Assembly (NCBI RefSeq): GCF_003148665.1
Contig: NZ_QGGQ01000003.1
Span: 62,001 to 126,000 of the forward strand
Origin: Maribacter polysiphoniae
GTDB taxonomy: Bacteria; Bacteroidota; Bacteroidia; Flavobacteriales; Flavobacteriaceae
DNA: 64,000 bases
Direction of reading: 5' to 3'
The notes under the pieces were generated by a model, which saw nothing but the letters and a program-made list of their open reading frames with translations, was not told where the DNA came from and did not search any database. This document shows positions 11,522 to 21,300 of this stretch, one piece after another (the stretch's first letter is position 1; each line of letters opens with the position of its first letter). The translations under genes and the position numbers were made by a program.

Positions 11522-11599
11522 TTTATACTATTCAATATTCCCTGGTTCTAACTTTGGTGAATCTGACCCAAACCCTATATAGACGGGTAAAATGGTTGA

Positions 11600-12013
11600 T
11601 TATTGTCCTTCCTTTATATAGCCCCAGCCTTGTCCCTGTTTTTGGATGATCTCTAAAATGCCATCGGGAACCGCCCTAACTCCGGCAACGAGTTGGGAAG
11701 CATCGATTTTATGACGATTCAAGGAGGCCTGGCAAACCACAAAGTCTACATTTTTATTCTTGGCTAGTGCTTCCATTTCATCGGAAACTGTTGATTCACC
11801 CTTTACGACCATTCTGTAGGCACCGCTATACATGACCATCTCGAATTTTGAATCAGGGTATGCCTTGGACATCATTTTTACATGCCGCATTGCGGATTCA
11901 TGCACACTGGTATTACTACTTGTAACATCAAATACGATTTTGACGGGTTTTTCCTGTGCAAAAACCATTGTGCTGAATACGCACACCATTATTAAATTTA
12001 CTATCGTTTTCAT
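11600..12013 (-). CDS. Secreted DsrE-family protein
   Basis: Protein of 137 residues with a clear signal peptide (cleavage after VFAQ, about residue 20), so the mature domain is periplasmic. The rest fits the DsrE/DsrF fold: an alternating alpha/beta pattern with VVCQASLNRHKID, where a single cysteine sits where sulfur-carrier DsrE proteins keep theirs, and a C-terminal VPDGILEIIQKQGQGWGYI segment close to the family end. DsrE-type proteins carry persulfide sulfur or act as structural partners. It is 30 bp downstream of the Tat-exported DsrE-like gene, pointing to a pair acting together in the periplasm. Confidence 0.78.
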   Translation of the reverse strand: MKTIVNLIMVCVFSTMVFAQEKPVKIVFDVTSSNTSVHESAMRHVKMMSKAYPDSKFEMVMYSGAYRMVVKGESTVSDEMEALAKNKNVDFVVCQASLNRHKIDASQLVAGVRAVPDGILEIIQKQGQGWGYIKEGQ

Positions 12014-12043
12014 ACGTGTATTTTTATAGATTTTTAATTTTAC

Positions 12044-12718
12044 TTATTCACCTGCAAAGATGTACCCACACCCATTCTCCTGTGCACGACCGAGTGCCCA
12101 AACTCCGGATGGGACGACTTGAATTCCCGGTTTAATAGCTCCTATCCATTCATCATATGTTTCCTTTGGATCTACTCCCATTTGCTGGGCCACGGCACCA
12201 CTGTATACTGAAATCGCCAAATTGCACACACAGAACATGGCACCTCGGGCCTGCATATCTTTTATGCCTTGAATCACCGGCATGGGAAAGTCACCTTCTT
12301 GGGGTTCATAAAAAGGATTTCGATCATAGTTGGTTCCGTCTGCTTTTTTAACGTTGAAAACCTCTCCCAACGGGTATTTTTTCCATAGGGAAGAATCAAA
12401 GGCAAAAGGTATGCCGTGATGCCGCAAAACGGTCATAGCCGTAATATCATCGTCTGGTGATCCTGTTTCATTGTTCGAAAGGTAGAAGGCCCAATTCCAA
12501 ATAATGGGGAATCCCTTGTGCGGATAAGACCCATCATAGACGATACGGTGCTTCCCTTTGATTTTTTTGAACCAATCATCGGCTTCATCCATTTGGGTTT
12601 CGTTAAAATCGGTCATACCCGCAAATACCGGGTTGCCAAGCACTGAAAGTGTACTGGCCGTGGCACCTAACATCACGGCCCCCATAAAGTTTCTTCGTGA
12701 ATTTGTCTTTGTTTTCAT
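12044..12718 (-). CDS. Tat-exported DsrE-like protein
   Basis: Protein of 224 residues with a twin-arginine signal (SRRNFMGAVMLGATAST, residues 7-23), so it is probably exported folded to the periplasm. The mature part resembles the DsrE superfamily: TVLRHHGIPFAFD, then a MFCVCNLAISVYSG segment with two cysteines, and VVPSGVWALGRAQENGCGYIF at the end, equivalent to the last strand and helix of DsrE proteins. Two cysteines in the CVCN motif are plausible sulfur or metal ligands. It lies between the dihaem cytochrome (132 bp) and the small DsrE gene (30 bp). The function is inferred from context only. Confidence 0.65.
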   Translation of the reverse strand: MKTKTNSRRNFMGAVMLGATASTLSVLGNPVFAGMTDFNETQMDEADDWFKKIKGKHRIVYDGSYPHKGFPIIWNWAFYLSNNETGSPDDDITAMTVLRHHGIPFAFDSSLWKKYPLGEVFNVKKADGTNYDRNPFYEPQEGDFPMPVIQGIKDMQARGAMFCVCNLAISVYSGAVAQQMGVDPKETYDEWIGAIKPGIQVVPSGVWALGRAQENGCGYIFAGE

Positions 12719-12850
12719 CTGTATATATGTATTTGATTAATATTCAGCAAGAAGTAATTATTCACATCCTACATTCTAGTTTATAAGGCCAATGCGCCGG
12801 CTGGCTCCTTTGCTGAAAATGTCCACAAGGCATTTTCTTTATGCTTGGGC

Positions 12851-13888
12851 CTATTTGATTTTAACCATGTTATACTCTTGTTTGTAATAATCCATTATAG
12901 GTTGAAATGGTCCTAATTGGTGTTGTTCTATAGGAAAGGAATCGGCATAGGGTGGATAAGGGGTAGATACCGGTTTTCTTGTTAGATCGGGAAAATCCTT
13001 TTCGGGATTGACTTTTATAGGCCTTTTTTGCTGATTGATATAACCGGCAACATCGTAAGCTTCCTCATCTGAAAGTAGCGGCGCATCATAAGTAGTTCCA
13101 AAGGGCATATTGCCCTTGATAAATCGGGCGGCTGTAATAACCCGGGTCATTCCAGCACCATTATTGAACGAATCATCACCCCATAATGGAGGATAGACAT
13201 AGGTGAAACCATCCATGGCTATTTTCCCTTTTCCATCAATACCATGACATACAATGCACGTTGCAGTAAACACCTGTTTGCCATGTTCAAGATTAACCGC
13301 TCTTTCAGGAATTTCGATTTTGACAAATCCTTGGCCAAATGTTTTTCCATCTTCAGGGGCCAATCTGCTTAGCCAGGTCAAGTATTGGACAAATGCCTTC
13401 ATTTCCTTTCCATTAGGAGGCATTGTCTTTCCGTTCATACTACGCTCCATACAACCATTGATCCGTTCCTCAATGGTGCCAATTTTGTTTTCCCGTCCCC
13501 TGAATTGGGGAAACCTATTTGTAATTCCAATCAATGATCCGGAAAAAGGTTTTGTACCGGCTTGTAAATGACAGTTGTTACAAGCCAATCGATTGCCCGA
13601 ATATGCCTTATCTGGATTACCATTGTCTGGGCCTATGTATTTGGGGGTTTTGATGAAAAGTTCGTGTCCAAATTTCAGTTCTATATTTTCTTCGGAATCG
13701 TTTAATAATGAAATATCATATTCAGAGGCTATAGGTCCAAGCGTAATTTCTCCTGAGGGTATGGGGTCATTGGCAAACACATCAAAATAAAGGAGTAGGG
13801 TCGTAATACCGATCAATACCATCATGGTACAGCATAGGGTAACCTGAAGTCTCAGTTTTTTAATGAGATATTTCGTTTCATCATTCAT
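12851..13888 (-). CDS. TsdA-like dihaem cytochrome c (probable thiosulfate dehydrogenase)
   Basis: Membrane-anchored c-type cytochrome of 345 residues: one N-terminal helix (about 17-37), then two haem-binding sites, CNNCH (103-107) and CIVCH (211-215). Between them RINGCMERSMNG carries Cys146. In thiosulfate dehydrogenase TsdA a cysteine at this place ligates the catalytic haem, and the surrounding motif is typical of that family. TsdA joins two thiosulfates to tetrathionate or runs the reverse reaction. The neighbours (two DsrE-like proteins, TauE permease) fit sulfur metabolism. The axial role of Cys146 is inferred by motif; other dihaem cytochromes remain possible. It is the first gene of a minus-strand run reaching to 8.4 kb. 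Confidence 0.75.
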   Translation of the reverse strand: MNDETKYLIKKLRLQVTLCCTMMVLIGITTLLLYFDVFANDPIPSGEITLGPIASEYDISLLNDSEENIELKFGHELFIKTPKYIGPDNGNPDKAYSGNRLACNNCHLQAGTKPFSGSLIGITNRFPQFRGRENKIGTIEERINGCMERSMNGKTMPPNGKEMKAFVQYLTWLSRLAPEDGKTFGQGFVKIEIPERAVNLEHGKQVFTATCIVCHGIDGKGKIAMDGFTYVYPPLWGDDSFNNGAGMTRVITAARFIKGNMPFGTTYDAPLLSDEEAYDVAGYINQQKRPIKVNPEKDFPDLTRKPVSTPYPPYADSFPIEQHQLGPFQPIMDYYKQEYNMVKIK

Positions 13889-14011
13889 GACAAAGCGTTT
13901 TGTTTTTTTTGCTGCAATGTTAAAGGGGGAAGTACTACAAGGTTAACCATACTAACCTAGAATGGTTATCACTATTTATGCAATCTCTAGGAGTATTTGT
14001 GAATTGGTTTT

Positions 14012-15745
14012 TTAATTACAACCCTCCCCGGGATCTGTAAGTAGGGTCAGTATACCTCCGTTCGATATTTGCTGATTACAAACAGCTAGTGGCAAACTTG
14101 TTAAAGGGTTATTGGTTATACTTAGTAAGGCTAAATTGTTTAGCTGTCCTAACTCTGGCGGAACTGTATTAAGTTGGTTACTGGCAGCAGTTATAACTAC
14201 TAAGGAACTTATAGCGCCTAGTTCAGCAGGTAGATTGTCTAAATTGTTACTATTTACATTAAAGTTTTCTAATCTTGATAAAGCCGAAATATTTTCTGGT
14301 ATTCTAGTAAGTTTTTTATTATTCATGGTAATACCCTTTATATCGCCATTAGAATGGAACGAGACTTCAGGAAAATTATCTACCCCCCAACCTAAAGTAT
14401 TACCAGGGTTGGCGCTATATATACTGATAAGGGCGTCTTTTTGTGAGGTAGTTTCGTAAGGAATCATATTATCTGATATAATACTCAGGCCACGCAATTC
14501 GACTAAATAAAAGATGGACTCAGGCAATGCAGATATACTATTTATTTGACCCAATAGTATCTTTTCCAATTTGCCAAGAAAGCCTATTTCCGGAGGTAAT
14601 GAAGTAAGTTGGGTATTATAAACCGCCAATTCTGTTAAATTTCTTAATTGTCCTATTTCTGGAGGAAGGTAAGTAAGCGGGCCATTGGTTGAAGATAAAA
14701 CGGTTAAATTTCTTAATTGTCCTATTTCCGGAGGTAATTCAGTATAATCGTTACTACCTATAAGTAACATTTTTAATTTTGTTAAGAGCCCTATTTCTGG
14801 TGGTATTTCAGTAAGTTCATTAACATCTAACCTTAATAGTTCCAAATTGGTTAATTGTCCTATCTCTGGGGGAAGTGAAGTAATATTATTCCAATGTAAA
14901 TGCAATTTTTTCAATTTTTTCAATTGTCCAATTTCTGGTAGTAATTGAGAAATATGACATCCATATAAATTCAGTTCTATTAAACTGTTTAATTGCCCTA
15001 TTTCTGAAGGAATTACCATATGATCGTTATTACTTGCGTTTAAAAATTCCAATTGAACCAATTGCCCTATCTCTACAGGAATTGTAGAAAGTTGGTTGCG
15101 CGCTAGATTTAGAGATTCCAAGTTTGTTAATTGCCCTATTTCTCTAGGAAGTGTAGAAATAGCCCCGTATTCTATATCTAATTCAATAATTTCATCTTCC
15201 GTATTCAGTGTTACGCCATCTAAATCTCCTAAATTTTCAATTGCATTAAGATTCCAGGTAAGGGTGTTTTGTGGGTTGGCATCTAAAATAGCCTGTAAAA
15301 TTTGGCGTTGCGTTAAAAGGGCCGTTATGGTTACAGTATATACCGAGGTAGTACCATCCTCGGCAGTAACTTTATATTCTAGTGGCTCAGTGAAGTCTTG
15401 AGCCGTATCACGATCAACGGTTGCCAACTCAGAAGTTTTAACTTCAGGCAACAACCCTGTGATATCTGTACCTGGCGGCATGGCAGCTGTAATAGTTTTG
15501 TTTTCTTCATCAATAGTAGCTACTACGTTTACTTCAATAGGGTTATTGGTCAGCAGAAATACAAAACTGGTAATCTGTTTTTCATCACTTAAGATTATTT
15601 CTTCTTCCTCTGGTGTTATAGTAACTATGGGTTGGGTTACTGGGTCATCATCTTTTTTACAACTATTTAAACAGGTCAGTAAAAGAAGAAAAATCATAAA
15701 GCTTGGCTTTAAGTTTATTTTTAAAAGGGTGTGTGTAGTTTTCAT
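14012..15745 (-). CDS. Leucine-rich-repeat lipoprotein A
   Basis: Surface lipoprotein of 577 residues. Signal peptide with lipobox (LTCLNSC, Cys about 29) and an acidic stretch, then an Ig-like DUF5018-type region (about 52-140) ending in YKVTAEDGTTSVYTVTI. A first block of about ten 23-residue leucine-rich repeats with the core LPPEIGQLxNL follows (about 175-400), introduced by ANPQNTLTW. A second, shorter block (about 445-570) is introduced by ANPGNTLGWGVD. LRRs of this kind usually bind proteins; the partner is unknown. It is the downstream member of a tandem pair, 59 bp after its paralogue, and their last 140 bp are nearly identical. Confidence 0.85.
   Translation of the reverse strand: MKTTHTLLKINLKPSFMIFLLLLTCLNSCKKDDDPVTQPIVTITPEEEEIILSDEKQITSFVFLLTNNPIEVNVVATIDEENKTITAAMPPGTDITGLLPEVKTSELATVDRDTAQDFTEPLEYKVTAEDGTTSVYTVTITALLTQRQILQAILDANPQNTLTWNLNAIENLGDLDGVTLNTEDEIIELDIEYGAISTLPREIGQLTNLESLNLARNQLSTIPVEIGQLVQLEFLNASNNDHMVIPSEIGQLNSLIELNLYGCHISQLLPEIGQLKKLKKLHLHWNNITSLPPEIGQLTNLELLRLDVNELTEIPPEIGLLTKLKMLLIGSNDYTELPPEIGQLRNLTVLSSTNGPLTYLPPEIGQLRNLTELAVYNTQLTSLPPEIGFLGKLEKILLGQINSISALPESIFYLVELRGLSIISDNMIPYETTSQKDALISIYSANPGNTLGWGVDNFPEVSFHSNGDIKGITMNNKKLTRIPENISALSRLENFNVNSNNLDNLPAELGAISSLVVITAASNQLNTVPPELGQLNNLALLSITNNPLTSLPLAVCNQQISNGGILTLLTDPGEGCN
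14019..14158 (-). repeat. Homogenised 3' segment, copy A
   Basis: This stretch of LRR gene A matches 15812-15951 of LRR gene B. The first 58 and last 69 bases are identical or nearly so, separated by a 13-base divergent patch at 14077-14089. Upstream of it the two genes differ heavily even at silent sites. Confidence 0.85.
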
Positions 15746-15804
15746 GAGATGCTGTTTTAAAAATCATCGATGTTTCAAAAGCTTATTTACTGTGGCTTAT
15801 TTTA

Positions 15805-17508
15805 TTAATTGCAACCCTCCCCGGGATCTGTAAGTAGGGTCAGTATACCTCCGTTCGATATTTGCTGATCACATACTTCTTGTGGCAAACTTGTTAAAGG
15901 GTTATTGGTTATACTTAGTAAGGCTAAATTGTTTAGCTGTCCTAACTCTGGTGGAACTGAATTTAGTTGGTTACTGGCCAAAGTCAAAACGGCTAAAGTT
16001 TCTATACTTCCAAGGGACGAGGGTAGGTTTTCTAGATTATTGTTGTTTGCATTTAAAGTCTCTAAGGAATTTATACGGTTGATGTTTTCAGGTATTCTTG
16101 TCAGGTTTTTATTGTTCATGGTAATGGTTTTAGGGGTGCCATTGTCATGAAATGTAACCTCAGGATAGTGGTCTACACCCCACCCCAGTGTATTGTCGGG
16201 GTTTGCGGTATAGATTCCTATGAGAGCCTCTACGGGTGTGTCATTTCCCAATTGGACCAGATCATGGGTGATGGTCATTGTAGGATTATGGAAATTCTTT
16301 ATATAATAAACTGATAACGGCAAGGAAGTTATGTGGTTCTCGGATAAACGCAATGTCGTTAAGTTTATGAGAAACCCTATTTCAGGAGGAACGGAAGTAA
16401 GTTGATTATTGTTTAATGACAGAATTTCAAGATTTACCAATTTGCCCAATTCCTTGGGGATAGTAGTAAGCTCATTACCGGCCATCAATAACCTTTCTAA
16501 ATGAACCAGCTGCCCTATTTCTTGGGGCACCGATATGATATCGTTGATACTCAAATCCAATATGTTCAAATTTACCAATGAACATAGTTCAATAGGTAAT
16601 TCGGTTAATAGGTTGCCGGATAGGATAAGTTGTGTAAGATTTACCATTTCACTAATATTTGCTGGTATAGCGGTGAGTTGGTTGGCCCCTAAATAAAGTT
16701 TTTCCAGGTTTTTTAACTTGTTGATTTCATCAGGTAATGTTGTCAGCGAGTTTCCATCAAGACCTAAAAACAATAAAGAACCTAAATTGCCAATTTCCTT
16801 GGGTAAGGAGGTAAGAAAGTTATCATTTAGATGCAATTCTTCCAAGTTGGTTAATTGCCCTATTTCACTTGATAATTCCCTGAGTTGAGATTCACCAAGG
16901 TATAAGTAGGTTAATTCGGATAATAAACCAATTTCTTTGGGTAATGTTGTTATGCTTAATTCTCCAAGGCTTAAACGAGTGATTTTGCCTTCTGTATTTG
17001 TAACTACGCCATCAAGATCATTTAAATCATTGGTATTTTGTAAATCCCAAGTTATGGTATTGCCCGGGTTGACATCTAAAATGGCCTGTAAAACCTGACG
17101 TTGTGTTAATGGGAAATGAACGGTTATCGTATACGTGGCCGTAGACCCATCTTCGGCGGTAACCATGTAAATAACAGGCTGGGTAAAGTTTTGGGCCGTG
17201 GTTTTGTCGATAGTGGCTGCCTCTGATATCATAATTTCGGGAAGCAGGCTTAAAACGTCCGCATCTGGTGGTACGGTGACATCGATCGTTTTATTCTCTT
17301 CATCTATGGTTGCCACCAGATCGGTTTGGAAAATGGTATTGGCAGATCGAAAAACAAAACTGGTGATTTGCTTTTCGCTACTTTTTGCAATTTCCTTAGA
17401 TCCTGAGTCGTCATCTTTGCTGCAACCGGTAACCACGACTGCCAATAATAAATACAGGATAAAGTTGATTTTGGGCGTGTTTTTCCGAAATGTTCTAATC
17501 GTTTTCAT
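15805..17508 (-). CDS. Leucine-rich-repeat lipoprotein B (paralogue of A)
   Basis: Paralogue of the preceding LRR lipoprotein, with the same architecture: signal peptide and lipobox (VVVTGC), an Ig-like region with ITSFVFRSANTIF and YMVTAEDGSTATYTIT, an LRR block with the core LPxEIGxLxNL, and a second block after TANPDNTLGWGVDHYP. I chose the ATG at 17508 (MKTIRTFRKN), since the sister genes all begin MKT; an upstream ATG at 17541 would add 11 residues ahead of the signal peptide. It is 94 bp after the collagen-like lipoprotein gene and probably in the same transcript. A binding role is inferred. Confidence 0.85.
   Translation of the reverse strand: MKTIRTFRKNTPKINFILYLLLAVVVTGCSKDDDSGSKEIAKSSEKQITSFVFRSANTIFQTDLVATIDEENKTIDVTVPPDADVLSLLPEIMISEAATIDKTTAQNFTQPVIYMVTAEDGSTATYTITVHFPLTQRQVLQAILDVNPGNTITWDLQNTNDLNDLDGVVTNTEGKITRLSLGELSITTLPKEIGLLSELTYLYLGESQLRELSSEIGQLTNLEELHLNDNFLTSLPKEIGNLGSLLFLGLDGNSLTTLPDEINKLKNLEKLYLGANQLTAIPANISEMVNLTQLILSGNLLTELPIELCSLVNLNILDLSINDIISVPQEIGQLVHLERLLMAGNELTTIPKELGKLVNLEILSLNNNQLTSVPPEIGFLINLTTLRLSENHITSLPLSVYYIKNFHNPTMTITHDLVQLGNDTPVEALIGIYTANPDNTLGWGVDHYPEVTFHDNGTPKTITMNNKNLTRIPENINRINSLETLNANNNNLENLPSSLGSIETLAVLTLASNQLNSVPPELGQLNNLALLSITNNPLTSLPQEVCDQQISNGGILTLLTDPGEGCN
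15812..15951 (-). repeat. Homogenised 3' segment, copy B
   Basis: Partner of 14019-14158. It encodes the last repeats and the shared ending LLTDPGEGCN. Confidence 0.85.
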
Positions 17509-17601
17509 GGGTACTGTTTTTAATGGATTTTCAATAGGCATAGAAATAAGGTTGAAGGCAATATGCTTGGGATCTGAAATGGGATTGCCGGGTAACCCAT
17601 T

Positions 17602-18231
17602 TTAATCTCCGCAAATACCATAATATGCACAAACTGATTGGTAATCGTTGACATCAACGCCAGCCGATTTCAGTTCGGCCATTACGCTTATTGTCGAAGA
17701 CTGCGATTTTGATGAAAGTTCCGAAAAGGATGATTCTATAATTACGACCTTGATCCATTCAACGGGTGTTCTTTCATCGGGAAAGAGTGTGGTATTTTCA
17801 ATACTTCGTGTATTAACGATTATTTTTTCTGGAATGCCATTCTCTGAATCATCCAACCAAAAATTAATATACTGGGTAGGAATATCGTCTGAAAAACTAC
17901 CTAGAACCCTACTAGGTAGATTGAACACTCTTCCCCGTGAAGCCAATGATTCGTCCCCTACCCTCAGATACACCAGGATGACATCCCTTTTAATTACCTC
18001 TGGGGTTAATATGCCGGTCATGTCCAAAGCAATGGTCTCAGCCCCACTAAATCCAACATCATTAAAAACAAATGTTCTGACATTGGCATTGCCATCTTCT
18101 CCATCGATGCCGTCAATACCAGCTGTACCTGCAGGACCTATTGGTCCAGTATCCCCATCCTTGGAGCATGAGGAACATAGTATGGTGAATATCGTTAAGC
18201 CGTAGGAGAGAAGTTTCATTGTTGTTTTCAT
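17602..18231 (-). CDS. Lipoprotein with a short collagen-like segment
   Basis: Lipoprotein of 209 residues: lipobox in LCSSC (about residue 22), then six Gly-X-Y triplets (GPIGPAGTAGIDGIDGEDG, about 29-47), as in many Bacteroidota surface lipoproteins. The remaining 160 residues contain no domain I recognise; they look beta-rich and end with three cysteines (VCAYYGICGD has two). It lies between the hybrid kinase (164 bp) and LRR gene B (94 bp), all on the minus strand, so it is probably part of one surface-protein operon. The Gly-X-Y run is too short to form a stable collagen triple helix by itself. Confidence 0.75.
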   Translation of the reverse strand: MKTTMKLLSYGLTIFTILCSSCSKDGDTGPIGPAGTAGIDGIDGEDGNANVRTFVFNDVGFSGAETIALDMTGILTPEVIKRDVILVYLRVGDESLASRGRVFNLPSRVLGSFSDDIPTQYINFWLDDSENGIPEKIIVNTRSIENTTLFPDERTPVEWIKVVIIESSFSELSSKSQSSTISVMAELKSAGVDVNDYQSVCAYYGICGD

Positions 18232-18395
18232 AATCTTATGATTTAAATAAATTATGATACAATGATATCGTACTAACTACGTAATGGGGTTTACCATTAT
18301 TCCAATCCCATGTAGTAATTATGAATTGGGAAGTAAAACCATGTACTATTATTGCATAAAAATGCAATGTTGATGTGTAATTAACTTGTAATCAG

Positions 18396-21300
18396 TTATT
18401 TGGATAAATCGCTGGGAGGGAAGCCAAATTCGTCCTTAAAAGCCCTGCTAAACCAGGATGGATCGTTGAAACCAGTCTCATAGGCGATTTCTGAGATTGT
18501 TTTTTGGGTGGTTTGAATCAGTTCCTTTGCTTTTTGTAGGCGCACGGAACGGATAAATATGGCTGTCGATTTATCGGTGATGGCCTTTAGTTTTCTGTAG
18601 ATCTGGGATTCACTTAAATGCATGTCCTTGGCCAATTGGGAAGGACCAAAATCAGGATTGTCCAAATTCTTGTGAATCGCTTTTATGACGTGTTTCAAAA
18701 ATTTGGTTTGTGGATTTTCTACTTTATCCTTCAGCATGGAAGCCAATCCGTTTTTCTCTAATTTACCAATCAACTTTTTCCGCACTAGGATCAATTGGTC
18801 CAAACGTGTGAAGAGTTCCTCTTTTATAAACGGCTTTGCCAAATAGGCATCGGCACCATGGGTAAGTCCGGTAAGTCGATCTTCGGTTGTGACCTTTGCG
18901 GTGAGGAGAATTATGGGGATATGATCGGTGCGCTCATCAGCCTTTAAGGTCGCACAAACTTGATATCCGTCCTTGCCGGGCATCATTACGTCGGAAACAA
19001 TGATATCGGGAATGTGCTCCATGGCCATTTTAATTCCAGCATCACCATTTCTTGCATGAATCGTCTGATAGTTCTTTTTTAGGCAGGTTTCGAGATAATG
19101 GGCGACATCGTCATTGTCTTCAATAATAAGTACAAGAGGAAGTTCGGACGACTTTTTGGAAAAATCGATTTGTTCTTTTTGATATGATAAAGGAGCCTTG
19201 ATGGGTGGTTCAATCGTTATTTTGGCATCGGTTGTTTTAGCCGCAGAATGGGTTATGGGTAGTAGAACGGTAAAGGTGCTCCCTTTTCCAAGGGTACTTT
19301 CTACATCAATGGTCCCGTTCATTAATTCCACAAACTCCTTGGCCAGGGAAAGCCCGATTCCTGTGCCTTTCTGGTATTCAGTGGATTCATTTTCAACCTG
19401 ATAAAAGCGGTCGAATAAATGGGCCATGTCATCTTCTGCCAACCCTAAACCATTGTCTTGCACTTTTAAGGAAAAAAATTCTCCATCTTTCGTTTTGATT
19501 TTATTGAGGTGCACGATTATTTTACCGTTGGCTGCGGTGAATTTAATGGCATTGGAAAGTAAATTGGAAATAATGGATGCCATCTTATTCACATCGATAT
19601 CCATTTCCAGGGCATTGATTTCAGAATAAACGGTAAGATTTATTTTCTTGGATTCTGCCAAGGAATGAAAGCTTTCACTTAAATATTTTACAAAGGGTAT
19701 GGCATCGGTCTGTACCAAATTCAATGCCATGGAACCGCTTTCTACCTTGGCCAGGTCTAACATTTCATTGACAAGGTGTAAAAGGTTCTTGCCATTGCGG
19801 CGAATCATTTCCAACGGTTTATCCGTATTTTCAAAATTCTGATGACTGAAATTGGATTTTAAGGTATCTGCCATTCCCAGGATAACCGTCAAAGGTGTCC
19901 GAAATTCATGGGTGATGTTCGAATATAGGCGGGTCTTGGCCTCATTGAGCTCTACCAGCTGTTCCGTTTGATGGTTCAAGAGCTCATTTTTTTGGCGTAT
20001 TTCAAGGGTGCGTTTGTTAATGGTACGCTCGAGCGCCATATTTTTTTTCTGCAACTCATTAGACCTCCATTTGGAGTATAAGGCCACAATGCCAATCGTT
20101 CCTATAGCATACATAAAGTAAGCCCACCAGGTACCATACCAAGGCGGTAGAATGGAAAATGAATAACTATCTTCTGTACTAACCTGATTAAAGATATTTT
20201 TTGAACGGACTTTAAAACTATAATCCCCAGCCGGGATATTGGTATAATCTTTTTTGGTTTCATCGGTCCATGCAGACCAATCTTCATCAAAACCCTCCAA
20301 GATATACTGGAATTTATTTTTTGATTCGTCGTAGAAACTCGGGTTGGCGTATTGAAATCGCAATTGATTGCTTTTATAGGGAAGTTGTGCTGTAATAGTA
20401 GTCGTATAACCACCAAAAAGCAGAGAGTCGTTTTGCCAAAAAATATCTGTTATTATTGCCCTTGAATTCAGGATGCTTTTGTCTAATTTTTGCTTTAAAT
20501 CGTGACGAATGACGACCCCTTTTTTGCCCCGATACCATATAACACTATCTTCCAGTTCAGGAAACATGTCATTTTTTCTTAAGTCCATTATTCTCTCTTC
20601 ATCAAGCGCTTTCACTATATAGGTGCCATTTTTTTTGGCAAAGGCCGCCAATTGTTCTAGTCTATTTTCACCGTCATATTCTATTAACCATATATTTCCA
20701 TTATCATCGGTCGAATGGACTTTCGCTATTATGTTATCAAGGCCTAGTTTTTGAAGTAATTTTTTATCATTGACGAATTTCTGAGAAAGTGGGTCAAACA
20801 AATACAATTCATTAGCAGATTCAATATAAAGCTGATCTTCAATATAATACTGCCTTCCAATATTATCAGGAACACCATCTTTCACTTTGAAGGTTCTTAC
20901 TATGGGATTTGTTATATTCCTAGTTTCCAGAATATCATCAAATGAAATTCGTATTGCTTCGTTTTTATTTATAGTTAGCCATAAATTGCCTTTGATGTCT
21001 TCAATAATTTTGCTGACCTGAATATTTATTCCTTCAAACATATGTTCTATTGCCCAACTGCCATTTTTGAGGTATAAGGAGGTCAATCCCGAACTCGTTC
21101 CAATAAAAACCCTGTTCGAATCTATTTTAGAGGCGCACAAAGATGAAACGTTAGGTAGATCTAACAATTCTTTTGAGTTTCCTTTTTTGTCAATTTCAAA
21201 AAGCCCTCCTCTGGAGCCTACTAACATTTTGTTTCTATGAAGTAAGGTTTCAAAAACCATTCCCATGTCACCTAAAGGTTCCAATAGATTAACTTGTGAT

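Noticed and set aside
12719-12850. Possible small peptide gene between the Tat DsrE-like gene and the cytochrome
   Set aside because: Frames of 20-25 codons only, no conserved features.
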